Shown in pieces: positions 44,754 through 52,952 of a DNA stretch of 64,000 nt. Made by a program: the position numbers and the translations under genes. The stretch's first letter is position 1, and every line of letters begins with the position of its first letter. The notes below the pieces were generated by a model that did not search any database, was not told where the DNA came from, and saw only the letters and a list, made by a program, of their open reading frames with translations. Source of the DNA: Pantoea rodasii (GTDB lineage: Bacteria > Pseudomonadota > Gammaproteobacteria > Enterobacterales > Enterobacteriaceae); contig NZ_MLFP01000086.1 in the NCBI RefSeq assembly GCF_002095465.1, positions 744,001 to 808,000 of the forward strand, written 5' to 3'.

Positions 44754-45248
44754 TCAAAAAATGGAGCATTTTGGGTTCACAGGCGGCAGCACGTTCCTTG
44801 TGTCGCCATCAGCACAACTCGAATGCCAGCTCTCGCCCACATCATCTAAACCTTCGGTGATATCCATTAACCAGACACCCAAACGTTTTAGCTTGCCGAT
44901 AGTCTTCTCCAGAACAACAGCATAACGTGGGCGCGTAACCGGTTCGGTGCACTGCACATCTTTCTCATTCAACACTTGCCAGGCTGCCAACCTCACTTTA
45001 TAGACCACATCATGATTCAGCAGGTATTGCAGTGCCTTGATGCTGTGATCGCTTTCCTGCGCTTTCAAGACGGCGATTAACTTCAGTCGTTTATTAAAAT
45101 CTGTTTTATCCTTCATGAGGATGTCGATTTCTTCTGGTTGCACTCCATCCCCTAAATTGAATAGCCAATGTTCACAAACGTAAGCGGCGGGGCGTTTTAC
45201 ACACATCTCCGACCGCCTGGTCGATGCCACCACGCTGGCAATTAGCAA
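44754..45248 (-). CDS. Hypothetical protein with HEAT-like helical repeats
   Basis: Up to 164 residues; starts at 45248 or 45206 are possible and neither has a good ribosome site. The middle (EEIDILMKDKTDFNKRLKLI, then SIKALQYLLNHDVVYKVRLA) reads like HEAT/armadillo helices: paired helices with an Arg-Leu-Ala-Ala turn. The C-terminus is charged. I do not recognise a function. HEAT-type small proteins are sometimes immunity proteins or phosphorylation adaptors, and its place in an accessory patch with other orphans favours a defence or competition role, which is only inference. Confidence 0.55.
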   Translation of the reverse strand: MLIASVVASTRRSEMCVKRPAAYVCEHWLFNLGDGVQPEEIDILMKDKTDFNKRLKLIAVLKAQESDHSIKALQYLLNHDVVYKVRLAAWQVLNEKDVQCTEPVTRPRYAVVLEKTIGKLKRLGVWLMDITEGLDDVGESWHSSCADGDTRNVLPPVNPKCSIF

Positions 45249-45411
45249 ACATTACCACTCCTTCGTTAACCCATATGAATCTTCTTGGCGTTCATTCGGG
45301 TCAGCGTTTAGTGGTTCATAAAAGTGGTTTGCTTGCACAGCATTGCACGTTAAGTTAACAATAATTATTTCAAGTCATAATGTTTTACAAACTCACAAGG
45401 ATTTCGTGAAC

Positions 45412-45789
45412 ATGAAGAAGTTGCTTTACCCCATATCCATGATCTTAATCGGTGTTGTTGTCACACTGGTATCACTTTTCATACTCCTGGCATTCAACAA
45501 AGCTATTCCGGCAAGTAAAGAGTATCAACAAGAATGTACAAAGCTGACTGTCTCACAAATCAAAACCAGTTTCATCAAGTCATGGTTCAGAACGGCCGCT
45601 GAGGGTGAAGAAATGGATTCGATTGGATTGTCCAGCATTCGGTTTGAGACAAAACCAACGTTTTCCGACAACAGTTGGTCAGGTGAATTGAAGGTGCTTG
45701 GGGAAAAAGGGCACTACTCTGCGCATGTTTATTTGGATTGTTATAACGGATATTTTGATTATAGCGGTTCATTCGAAAATGAACCCTGA
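45412..45789 (+). CDS. Small membrane-anchored hypothetical protein
   Basis: 125 residues. One N-terminal membrane segment (LLYPISMILIGVVVTLVSLF, then ILLAF) and an extracytoplasmic domain with two Cys (QQECTKLTVSQIK, and YLDCYNGYFDYSG) that could form a disulfide. The start is ATG 45412 with AAGG 12 bases upstream, or GTG 45406. It is divergent from the HEAT-like gene. I do not recognise a family. Envelope-located immunity proteins have this layout, but there is no adjacent toxin. Confidence 0.6.
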   Translation: MKKLLYPISMILIGVVVTLVSLFILLAFNKAIPASKEYQQECTKLTVSQIKTSFIKSWFRTAAEGEEMDSIGLSSIRFETKPTFSDNSWSGELKVLGEKGHYSAHVYLDCYNGYFDYSGSFENEP

Positions 45790-45844
45790 CCTAAAAAGCA
45801 GTCATTACGCATTTCAGGTCAGGGAATATGTTTTTGCTGCCTTC

Positions 45845-45925
45845 CAGCAGTTCTGCTGCGCGGTGAGTGGTAAGGCGGCGCTCGATGACATCCTGAATGA
45901 CTTTGACGCGATTAATCTCTTTCAA
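45845..45925 (-). pseudogene. Transposase N-terminal relic (ISNCY-like)
   Basis: The stretch LKEINRVKVIQDVIERRLTT followed by HRAAELL is the N-terminal helix-turn-helix start of ISNCY/IS1202-like transposases as I recall them. It stops matching after AAELL and runs into unrelated sequence, with no catalytic DDE part nearby. It marks a decayed insertion sequence inside the accessory patch. Terminal repeats were not identified. Confidence 0.5.
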
Positions 45926-46198
45926 CGTAAATACCCCTGAGCTATCTGCGATCACGGCAAGCCTCCCGGTAGTTTTACTGACTGAAAACGACGCTGTGAG
46001 AGGTACCATAACGCGGTCATGTTTATTGAGCCACAGGCGGACATTACTATTGGGGTGCTACAACCAAAGTGCGCATAATCATGATTATGTTAAATTAAGT
46101 GTTGATAACTCTATCCAAGCTGAGCTGCCATCATCAACCACTCTCCTCTGACTTATCAGTTCGCTGAGCATTGCTTGATAACCACATACAATCAAATT

Positions 46199-46454
46199 TC
46201 ACATTTTAAATGGCTGCTCTGGGGTTTTGCCGTTCAATTCACTCTGAAGCCCGACTAATAACGACTTTAATCTATCTCCTGCATAACTTAGAAATTCAGC
46301 ACGCCCTAGAGTTTTGTCAAAAAATGGCTGAGGTAAAAAACGCTTCATTTTGTTGTAAAAAACGACCGTAACCTACCACACTTCGCATGCCTGCAAGTTC
46401 TGCAGATTCCAAAGCTTTACCAACTAGTTCGGCAAAGTTAACCTTTTTATTCAT
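46199..46454 (-). CDS. Small hypothetical protein, one indel
   Basis: About 84 residues after correction, so each half is too short to be noticed alone. From ATG 46454 (CTTCAGG upstream) the frame reads MNKKVNFAELVGKALESAEL, then AGMRSVVGYGRFLQQNEAF, and breaks in A6 (plus strand) at 46335-46340. Continuing in the next frame gives LPQPFFDKTLGRAEFLSYAG, then LKSLLVGLQSELNGKTPEQP. Both halves are amphipathic and protein-like. No family is recognised. The neighbourhood is a set of orphan genes. Confidence 0.5.
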
Positions 46455-46494
46455 CCTGAAGCTCCGTTTTATCGACTAAATGAGTGGCTTCGTC

Positions 46495-46538
46495 AAGTAC
46501 ACATGAAAACCACTTTTATGGGGTATTCATGTGTACTT
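46495..46538. repeat. Perfect 13-bp inverted repeat
   Basis: AAGTACACATGAA (46495-46507) and TTCATGTGTACTT (46526-46538) are exact complements around 18 bases. It lies 41 bases before the start of the small minus-strand gene. It could be a two-site operator, a terminator or the end of a mobile element; no U-tract is adjacent. Confidence 0.65.
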
Positions 46539-46819
46539 AATCAGCTCACCACAGCCAGCCCATCAGCCAATTCTCCCCATAACGATCAAGAAAAAACGCG
46601 CAAAACACCATCAAAACGCGACGGCGCCACGTCGATTTTCTACGGTTAGTCCTCACATAAAATCTCAGAATTCACGTAGCGACGCCTAATAAACTGATTA
46701 TTGCCATGCATAACGTTATCAACATTGCCCAGAGGTCTAGAATTCCGCACCGCCGTCCAGCGTTTTTTCGCCATCAACTACAGTTAACTTATTCAATCCT
46801 TGGCAGAAAATTCAGCATC

Positions 46820-47479
46820 ATGCCCTTTTCTCTGACTTCGCATTTGTTTGCACGGTTACGCTTGTTGATCTCGATGGCGGCCGGAGTGACCTGCTATTTT
46901 TTACTGCCCACGCAATTGGGGATTTTGCAACGCGTGTTGATTGGCTGGAATGTGCTGGCGTGGCTCTATCTGTGGTTTATCTGGTTTCGCATGTTGCGCA
47001 CCGATGCTGGAGAAATTAAACGCATCGCCCAGATGCAAGATCAGAGCGCTGCCCTGGTGCTGGGAATGGTTATTGTGGCTTGTATGATCAGTATCGTGGC
47101 GATCATGAGCGAGCTGCCGGCGTTGAAACATCTCAGTGGCACGCCGCGCGCGCTTCATCTTTTGCTGACCGCCATGACGCTGATTGTCTCATGGGCACTG
47201 CTGCCTAGTTCGTTTGCGATGCACTATGCCCATCAGCACTATTTACATCGTAGCAAAAACGTCACACCGATGATCTTCCCTGAAAAACCCGACGAACCCG
47301 CGTATTGGGATTTTCTCTACTTCTCTTTCACTATCGCTGTGGCCTCGCAGACCGCAGATGTGGCAACGGGCACCACCGAAATGCGCAAGCTTGCGCTGCT
47401 GCAATCGGTGATCTCGTTTATCTTCAATCTGGCCATTCTCGGACTGTCGGTGAATGTCGGGGCCGGACTGCTGAGTTAA
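46820..47479 (+). CDS. DUF1345 integral membrane protein
   Basis: 219 residues with about five membrane segments. Family signature in the C-terminal half: MHYAHQHYLHRSKNVTPMIF, PDEPAYWDFLYFSFTIAVAS, QTADVATGTTEMRKLALLQS and VISFIFNLAILGLSVN. ATG 46820 is chosen from the family start (MPFSLTSHLFARLRLLIS); an upstream ATG at 46706 has no ribosome site. Function unknown; the ion-channel-like FTIAVASQTADV loop resembles small potassium-channel pores but that is only impression. The gene marks the return to ordinary backbone DNA. Confidence 0.85.
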   Translation: MPFSLTSHLFARLRLLISMAAGVTCYFLLPTQLGILQRVLIGWNVLAWLYLWFIWFRMLRTDAGEIKRIAQMQDQSAALVLGMVIVACMISIVAIMSELPALKHLSGTPRALHLLLTAMTLIVSWALLPSSFAMHYAHQHYLHRSKNVTPMIFPEKPDEPAYWDFLYFSFTIAVASQTADVATGTTEMRKLALLQSVISFIFNLAILGLSVNVGAGLLS

Positions 47480-47484
47480 AAAAA

Positions 47485-47793
47485 CTAACGACGACCTTTA
47501 ATGACCGATGCAGACCAGTTGAAATCACTGACTTCACTTGCCGATTGCGCTTCAGGTTTCTTACGACGCGGCGGTGCTTTTTTTGCTTTATCGGCTTTGG
47601 CTTTTTCTTTCGCCAACTTAACTGTCATCACTTGCTGGCGCGCGTCGGCGGTGTATTCCTTTTCTTTTTTCGCATCAGGCTCTTTACCACTGCGCTGCCG
47701 ATGTTTCTCCATCAAACTTTTGAAGATTTCATCCACCTCAAGACGCTCGGCTTCATTGAACTGGTCGATTGAAATCATTTTCTTATCGCTCAT
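47485..47793 (-). CDS. DUF3811 family protein (YjbD-like)
   Basis: 102 residues, highly charged, with a Lys/Ala-rich middle (KLAKEKAKADKAKKAPPRRK) that is probably helical. The ending FNWSASVIKGRR matches enteric YjbD proteins (FSWSAN...RGRR), which is the basis for the name. Function unknown. Convergent with the DUF1345 gene; six bases separate the stops. Confidence 0.75.
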   Translation of the reverse strand: MSDKKMISIDQFNEAERLEVDEIFKSLMEKHRQRSGKEPDAKKEKEYTADARQQVMTVKLAKEKAKADKAKKAPPRRKKPEAQSASEVSDFNWSASVIKGRR

Positions 47794-47902
47794 GGCATTT
47801 CTTCCCTCAGTAAATGGCTAAGCTCAGTCTACACCATTGCTGCCGGCGCGGCTTTCTTGTAATCTTGCCCGCCAATCATCCGCCTGCAAATAAGGATTCA
47901 AC

Positions 47903-48181
47903 ATGACCACTCACCCATCAAAAGATCCGCTGCATGGCGTCACGCTGGAAATGGTGGTGAATGCATTAGTCGCCCGTTACGGCTGGGTTGAACTGGCTAA
48001 GCTGATTAACATTAACTGTTTCAAAAGCGATCCTAGCGTTAAATCGAGTCTTAAGTTTTTGCGTCGGACGCCCTGGGCCCGCGCCGAGGTTGAAGCGCTG
48101 TATCTGGATTCCCTGGAAGAGCCAGCTCCGCAAGACGACAGCGATCCGTCGTTTAATCCATGGACGCAGGGCCGCGATTAA
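47903..48181 (+). CDS. VF530 (DUF2132) family DNA-binding-like protein
   Basis: 92 residues. The full family signature is visible: [34 protein letters not shown], then [20 protein letters not shown] and EALY. The VF530 family has a helical fold and suspected DNA binding. The C-terminus is acidic ([12 protein letters not shown]). AAGGA lies nine bases before ATG. Role unknown. Confidence 0.88.
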   Translation: MTTHPSKDPLHGVTLEMVVNALVARYGWVELAKLININCFKSDPSVKSSLKFLRRTPWARAEVEALYLDSLEEPAPQDDSDPSFNPWTQGRD

Positions 48182-48293
48182 CCCGAGTGCTTCAACACTT
48201 CCTCACCCTTTCCTTTTGATGACAACCTTGCCAGCGTCATCACATTTTCCAATGACCGGCTGCCTTGTATCTTCTTTTCTCGCGTGACAATAT

Positions 48294-48317
48294 CGATACA
48301 TGTATATACATGTATCG
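48294..48317. promoter_or_regulatory. Perfect 24-bp palindrome upstream of the permease
   Basis: The sequence from 48294 to 48317 is its own reverse complement: CGATACATGTAT followed by ATACATGTATCG. It is 72 bases before the NCS1 permease start and probably an operator for a dimeric (or double-dimeric) regulator not encoded nearby. Chance occurrence of a perfect 24-bp palindrome is about one in 4^12 per site. Confidence 0.7.
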
Positions 48318-48388
48318 CCACCTGCAATCACAACTAATAAACAAAAATAACCATAACGCACTGCGTTCACTGTTTCAGCGAGGAAACT

Positions 48389-49819
48389 ATGTCAGCCGAA
48401 TCACCTGCAGCAGATTACTTAGGCACGGAGAAAAAGCGCCTGTCTGAAACACGATCCATCGATTACATTCCATTAAGCGAACGCCATGGGCATCCCTTCA
48501 GTCAATTTACGCTGTGGTTTGGTGGCAATCTGCAGATCACCGCCATTGTGACCGGTGCGCTGGCCGTAGTACTCGGCGGTGATGTGGTTTGGTCGCTGAT
48601 CGGTTTACTGGTCGGGCAAGTTGTTGGCGCGGCCATCATGTCACTGCACGCGATTCAAGGACCGCGTCTCGGCCTGCCGCAAATGATCACCAGTCGCATG
48701 CAGTTTGGTGTTTTCGGCGCGGTAATCCCGTTGGTGCTGGTCTGCATTATGTATATCGGCTTCTCTGCCAGCGGCACGGTGCTGGCAGGCCAGGCGTTGG
48801 CGAAGCTGATCGGTGTGAGTAACGCCGCCGGGATGATCCTGTTTAGCGCCATTATTGTGGTCATTGCGGTGCTGGGTTACCGCGTTATCCATAAACTCGG
48901 CAAAGTGGCGAGCGTGATCGGCGTACTGGCCTTTGCTTATCTGTTCATCACTCTGCTGTCCACCCACGATTTAGCGACCGTGTGGCAGAATCAGCACTTC
49001 ACCCTTGCTAACTTCCTGCTGGCCGTCTCCCTTTCCTCATCGTGGCAAATCGCCTTTTGCCCCTATGTATCTGACTACTCGCGCTATTTACCTGCCGATG
49101 TTTCAGCGAAGAAGTTGTTCAGTTCAGTATTTTTCGGCACCGTCTTAGGTACTCAAGCTTCGATGACGCTGGGCGTGATTGTGGCCGCGATTGCTGGCAA
49201 GGCGTTCTCCGGGAATGAGGTCGGTTACATCGTAGGATTAGGCAGCAGCGCGACAATGGCGATGGTGATTTATTTCGCCATCTGCTTCGGCAAAATCACC
49301 TTCACTACCTTGAATGCCTACGGCAGCTTTATGTCGCTGACCACCATCGTTTCTGGTTTCCGTCAGCAAACCTCGCTCAGCCGTGGCGGACGCATTCTGT
49401 TTGTGGTGCTGATGGTCACGATTGCTTGCATCATTGCGCTGATCAGTGAACCCGCTTTTCTGAAGTCGTTCACACACTTCCTGTTGTTTTTACTGGCCTT
49501 CTTTGTTCCCTGGAGCGCAATCAGCCTGACGGATTTTTATCTGATTACCAAAGGCAAAGTAGATGTCCCCGCGCTCTCCCAGCCGTATGGCCGTTATGGA
49601 CGCTGGAACTGGGTTGGCATCGTGGTTTATTTTCTCGGCGTGCTGGTACAGCTGCCGTTTATTGATAATCCGCTGCACCACGGATCGTTAACCTGGATCT
49701 TTGCCGGGAATGATGTGTCGTGGATCATCGGCTGGTTTGTCACGGCGTTGCTGTGGCTGGCGGCGCGTCGACTGGACCGTCGCGGCACATTAGTGCAGTC
49801 TATCTACCCCAATCAGTGA
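48389..49819 (+). CDS. NCS1-family purine/cytosine (nucleobase) permease
   Basis: 476 residues, about twelve membrane segments. The N-terminus has RSIDYIPLSERHGHPFSQFT and LWFGGNLQITAIVTGALAVV, where the FGGN motif contributes to the sodium/substrate site; GPRLGLPQMITSRMQFGVFG, PYVSDYSRYLPADVSAKKLF and FFVPWSAISLTDFYLITKGK follow. This layout is that of CodB/purine-cytosine permeases. AGCGAGGAAACT precedes ATG 48389. It is a single-gene unit ended by a hairpin. Nucleobase specificity cannot be read from the sequence. Confidence 0.9.
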   Translation: MSAESPAADYLGTEKKRLSETRSIDYIPLSERHGHPFSQFTLWFGGNLQITAIVTGALAVVLGGDVVWSLIGLLVGQVVGAAIMSLHAIQGPRLGLPQMITSRMQFGVFGAVIPLVLVCIMYIGFSASGTVLAGQALAKLIGVSNAAGMILFSAIIVVIAVLGYRVIHKLGKVASVIGVLAFAYLFITLLSTHDLATVWQNQHFTLANFLLAVSLSSSWQIAFCPYVSDYSRYLPADVSAKKLFSSVFFGTVLGTQASMTLGVIVAAIAGKAFSGNEVGYIVGLGSSATMAMVIYFAICFGKITFTTLNAYGSFMSLTTIVSGFRQQTSLSRGGRILFVVLMVTIACIIALISEPAFLKSFTHFLLFLLAFFVPWSAISLTDFYLITKGKVDVPALSQPYGRYGRWNWVGIVVYFLGVLVQLPFIDNPLHHGSLTWIFAGNDVSWIIGWFVTALLWLAARRLDRRGTLVQSIYPNQ

Positions 49820-49828
49820 CGTTGTCAC

Positions 49829-49848
49829 GGCCGCCGCATTAGGCGGCC
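49829..49848. terminator. Bidirectional terminator between permease and YbhB-like gene
   Basis: GGCCGCC (49829-49835) and GGCGGCC (49842-49848) form a perfect GC-rich 7-bp stem with a 6-base loop between convergent genes. Confidence 0.7.
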
Positions 49849-49856
49849 ATTGTCGG

Positions 49857-50411
49857 TTACTTATCGTTGGTAAAACGTCCCACGATAGTGGCCGCGCCTA
49901 GCGCGTGGCCTTTCAGTTTAGCAATCAACTCATCATGGGTTAATCCTGCAGGTAATTGATTTACCGGCAGATCGGTCGCAACCATGACAAAATTGTAGTG
50001 GTGCATCCCGCTTCCTACTGGCGGACAAGGGCCATAATACGCGGTGGTGCCTGGCGAATTTTTACCTCCGGTATACCCCTCGCCTTTACTTAATTCTCCC
50101 TGCGCAAACTGAGTACGATCGGCAGCGATGTTGTAGGCCACCATATGCGTGACCCCTAGCCCTTTACCGCCAACAGGATCGGTTAGCATCAATGCGAAAC
50201 TGCGCGTCCCGCTCGGCACATTTGACCAGCTCAATGCAGGCGACACGTTGTCGCCGGTACACGACGGGTTACTTTTGTTATTGCCGGCGAAGGTTTTATC
50301 CAGCATCGCACTGTCGTTAAAATCCGACGATTGCAGGGTAAATACCGGCGCCGCCATGACCGTTCCCGGAAGCAGTGCCAGTAGCAATGCACGTTTAAAC
50401 ATAACCATCAT
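49857..50411 (-). CDS. YbhB/YbcL-family Raf-kinase-inhibitor-like protein, exported
   Basis: 184 residues. PEBP fold with a signal peptide (FKRALLLALLPGTVMA). Ligand-binding core: SPALSWSNVPSGTRSFALML, TDPVGGKGLGVTHMVAYNIA, TAYYGPCPP and HHYNFVMVATDLPVNQLPAG. It is periplasmic; the biological role of YbcL/YbhB proteins is poorly known. The start is ATG 50411 with AGGAGA upstream; ATGs at 50408 and 50402 are also in frame and close. Confidence 0.9.
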   Translation of the reverse strand: MMVMFKRALLLALLPGTVMAAPVFTLQSSDFNDSAMLDKTFAGNNKSNPSCTGDNVSPALSWSNVPSGTRSFALMLTDPVGGKGLGVTHMVAYNIAADRTQFAQGELSKGEGYTGGKNSPGTTAYYGPCPPVGSGMHHYNFVMVATDLPVNQLPAGLTHDELIAKLKGHALGAATIVGRFTNDK

Positions 50412-50504
50412 TCTCTCCTGTTGATGAAAAAATCGGGCAAAGGATCAAGTATATAGCCTGATGCCATAGTTGCTGCCGAATGTGCTTAAACAGAGAAAAG
50501 AGAG

Positions 50505-52667
50505 TTAGTAAGAACGTTGACGGTAGTCCTGCAGTTGCATCATTTCAATCTGACGTGGTGTGGCTACCGGCCACGACTGCTGCGGGAACAGGTATAAGCG
50601 AACGCTGAATAAATGGAATAGCGGCGTCATTAAGCTGTCATCGTGCCGGGCCAAACGTTCCAGCATCAGCAGCAGCAAATCCAGTTCATCCAGTAAGTCT
50701 TGATGCGGCGGCGTTTGCAGCGATTTCAGGCGACGTTTAAGGAACAATGCCAGTTCGTGAAACATCTGCCCGCTGTCCAGATGGTGTTTTGCCAGCAGAT
50801 CTTTATGGCGAGCGTAGTAATCAAAACTGTTCACGCCAAGCCACACTTCGGTCAGCAACATGCCGGCCGTCGACATATCTGGCTGCGGGTCGAGCCGTAA
50901 GCGCGGCAGCACCACATTCACTTTATCCAGCATCAGACTGATAAAACGTTGCCTGCCCAGCAGAGAGGAACCGGTACGTTCCAGTTCTTTAATGAAGCGT
51001 AACAGCTCACGTAATCCCTGGCGTACCGCGCGACGGGCTGTCCATGAAGGCCGCTTGTTGCGCATCAAGACCGTGACAATAACGGCGAAAAGCACCCCGG
51101 CCAGCGAGGAGATGGCGTTATTGATCAACAACACCAGATCGGGTTTTAAGTGATGCCCCAGGCCAATAAAACCGGGGATTTGAATCGCAACGCTGATACC
51201 AATCATATTAGTGGAGGGCCGTGCAATCATCAGGCCCAGCAACAGCAGGCCCGGTGCGAGACAGATCATCAACGCTTCAAACGACGTCGCCTGCGGTAAC
51301 AGCAGCGCCACATAAATCACGCTGATAAAAATGGCGACAATCACGCCGCGTACAAATAACTTCATCGAGGTCAGTGGCGTATCCATGCTGGCAAACAGCG
51401 AGCTGAGGATAGCAGCCATCACCGGCGCAGAGGCGCCATCGTGCCAGCCCGTGCCTATCCATAGCAGGCAAGAACCAAAGATGGCGCAAAAAGCGGTGAG
51501 CGCAGATAACCGGATCAAGCCTTTGTCGTAAAAACGGTGCGTGCGTTTGCCGCGTGCCGGAGTGGTATCACCCGATAAATCACTGACCAGCCCGCCAACG
51601 CTTTGATAGGCACCCGCAATGCGCACGAAATCTGCCATTCGCTCCAGTAAACCGGTGAATAACAGGCAATGCTCAATCGGTAATTCACCCTTGCGCCACG
51701 CGTTATTGATATCGCTCTGACAACGGGTTAACTCCAGCTGAATACCGCTGGTTTCACCGACGGCTTCACCATCATTGAGCCAATGTAAAAACAGACGGAA
51801 CGCGACCGCAACATTATCGGGGAAGGCAATGCTCTGAGCAGATAGACGATGCAAACGCATCTCTATCGCCGTCAGCGTCGGAATCAAATACGAAAGATGC
51901 TGATACTGCACGCTGACAAGACGAATTAGACGTCGTGCCGCATCGCCTTCGTAGACGCAGTGCGTGATCAGCATTTCCACCTGCTGGGGATTGGTGGCCA
52001 TCCGCGTTAGGATCTCATCTCGCTCGGGAGAGTTATCGCCAGGAATACCGGACAGCAGATCGTGGCACAGCTTACGCGCGTTGAGGTACCACTGACTTAC
52101 GCTCTGTTCCAGTAAACTGCGCATGGATACCGGAAACAGTAATGCGTGCACCAGGCTGCTGCACGCCGTGCCGACCGCGATCTCTTCAATACGCGATAGC
52201 ACGGTGCTGGTGATCGACAGTGGCGTCATCACTTCGGGAAACCCCATGATCGCCGCACTGTAGCCCGCCAGCATAAATACGTAACTTTTTGGCGTACGAT
52301 CGTGCAAGGAAAGATACAGACACACGCTCACCCACAGCGAGATGCACAGGCTTAACAGCAGCGGATGCTCAACGGTGAGAGGGAAAATAAAGAAGATAAA
52401 TACGCCGCCCAACAACGTCCCGAGCATGCGAAAGAGTGACTTTGAAATGGTGGATGCAGAGTAAAGCTGTGAAGCGATAAACACCGTGGTAATGGCCCAA
52501 GCGGGTTTATCCAGATTGAGTTCCAGAGAGAAATACAATGCCAGAAAGGCGGCCAGACAGGTTTTTACAGCAAAAAAACGGCGTTTTTTGAAAACCACTG
52601 CATGACAGTATTGAGACCAGACGGCGCTAAGTGCGGCGTATCGTGCCAGAATAATGAATCTACTCAC
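50505..52667 (-). CDS. FUSC-family inner-membrane transporter
   Basis: 720 residues in two halves, each with a cluster of membrane helices followed by a long cytoplasmic helical domain: N-terminal FAVKTCLAAFLALYFSLELN with KPAWAITTVFIASQLYSAST, and a second set LIRLSALTAFCAIFGSCLLW. FUSC proteins (AaeB, YccS and relatives) are thought to export aromatic acids or fusaric-acid-type toxins, usually with a membrane-fusion partner. No AaeA-like partner gene is seen here. Single gene; its neighbours give no clue to the substrate. Confidence 0.88.
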   Translation of the reverse strand: MSRFIILARYAALSAVWSQYCHAVVFKKRRFFAVKTCLAAFLALYFSLELNLDKPAWAITTVFIASQLYSASTISKSLFRMLGTLLGGVFIFFIFPLTVEHPLLLSLCISLWVSVCLYLSLHDRTPKSYVFMLAGYSAAIMGFPEVMTPLSITSTVLSRIEEIAVGTACSSLVHALLFPVSMRSLLEQSVSQWYLNARKLCHDLLSGIPGDNSPERDEILTRMATNPQQVEMLITHCVYEGDAARRLIRLVSVQYQHLSYLIPTLTAIEMRLHRLSAQSIAFPDNVAVAFRLFLHWLNDGEAVGETSGIQLELTRCQSDINNAWRKGELPIEHCLLFTGLLERMADFVRIAGAYQSVGGLVSDLSGDTTPARGKRTHRFYDKGLIRLSALTAFCAIFGSCLLWIGTGWHDGASAPVMAAILSSLFASMDTPLTSMKLFVRGVIVAIFISVIYVALLLPQATSFEALMICLAPGLLLLGLMIARPSTNMIGISVAIQIPGFIGLGHHLKPDLVLLINNAISSLAGVLFAVIVTVLMRNKRPSWTARRAVRQGLRELLRFIKELERTGSSLLGRQRFISLMLDKVNVVLPRLRLDPQPDMSTAGMLLTEVWLGVNSFDYYARHKDLLAKHHLDSGQMFHELALFLKRRLKSLQTPPHQDLLDELDLLLLMLERLARHDDSLMTPLFHLFSVRLYLFPQQSWPVATPRQIEMMQLQDYRQRSY

Positions 52668-52909
52668 TGCGATAAATATGTCTAATTGTTACAGCATTAA
52701 AAATGGTGATTTTGAGCGGCAATCAATATCAGGGTAATTATTAAGGGTTACTAATGATCCAGCCAATTAATTCGCGCTAATATTTTTAACACCTCTGATT
52801 TATAAGCCAATTTTGCTAAGTGCTGTTTCAGCTGTCTAAATGTGTTCTGGATCACATTTTTAAAAATAACCTCAATGATAACAACAGCTCCATAAAAACT
52901 TTTCGCGCT

Positions 52910-52935
52910 ATCTGGCGCCGTTACCTGCGCCAGAT
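52910..52935 (-). terminator. Intrinsic terminator of the lactonase operon
   Basis: ATCTGGCGC (52910-52918) and GCGCCAGAT (52927-52935) are a perfect 9-bp stem with an 8-base loop. On the minus strand it follows the lactonase stop by 17 bases and is followed by a T-rich stretch (AAAAGTTTTT). Confidence 0.8.
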
Positions 52936-52952
52936 CATCGCATGTTCGATAT

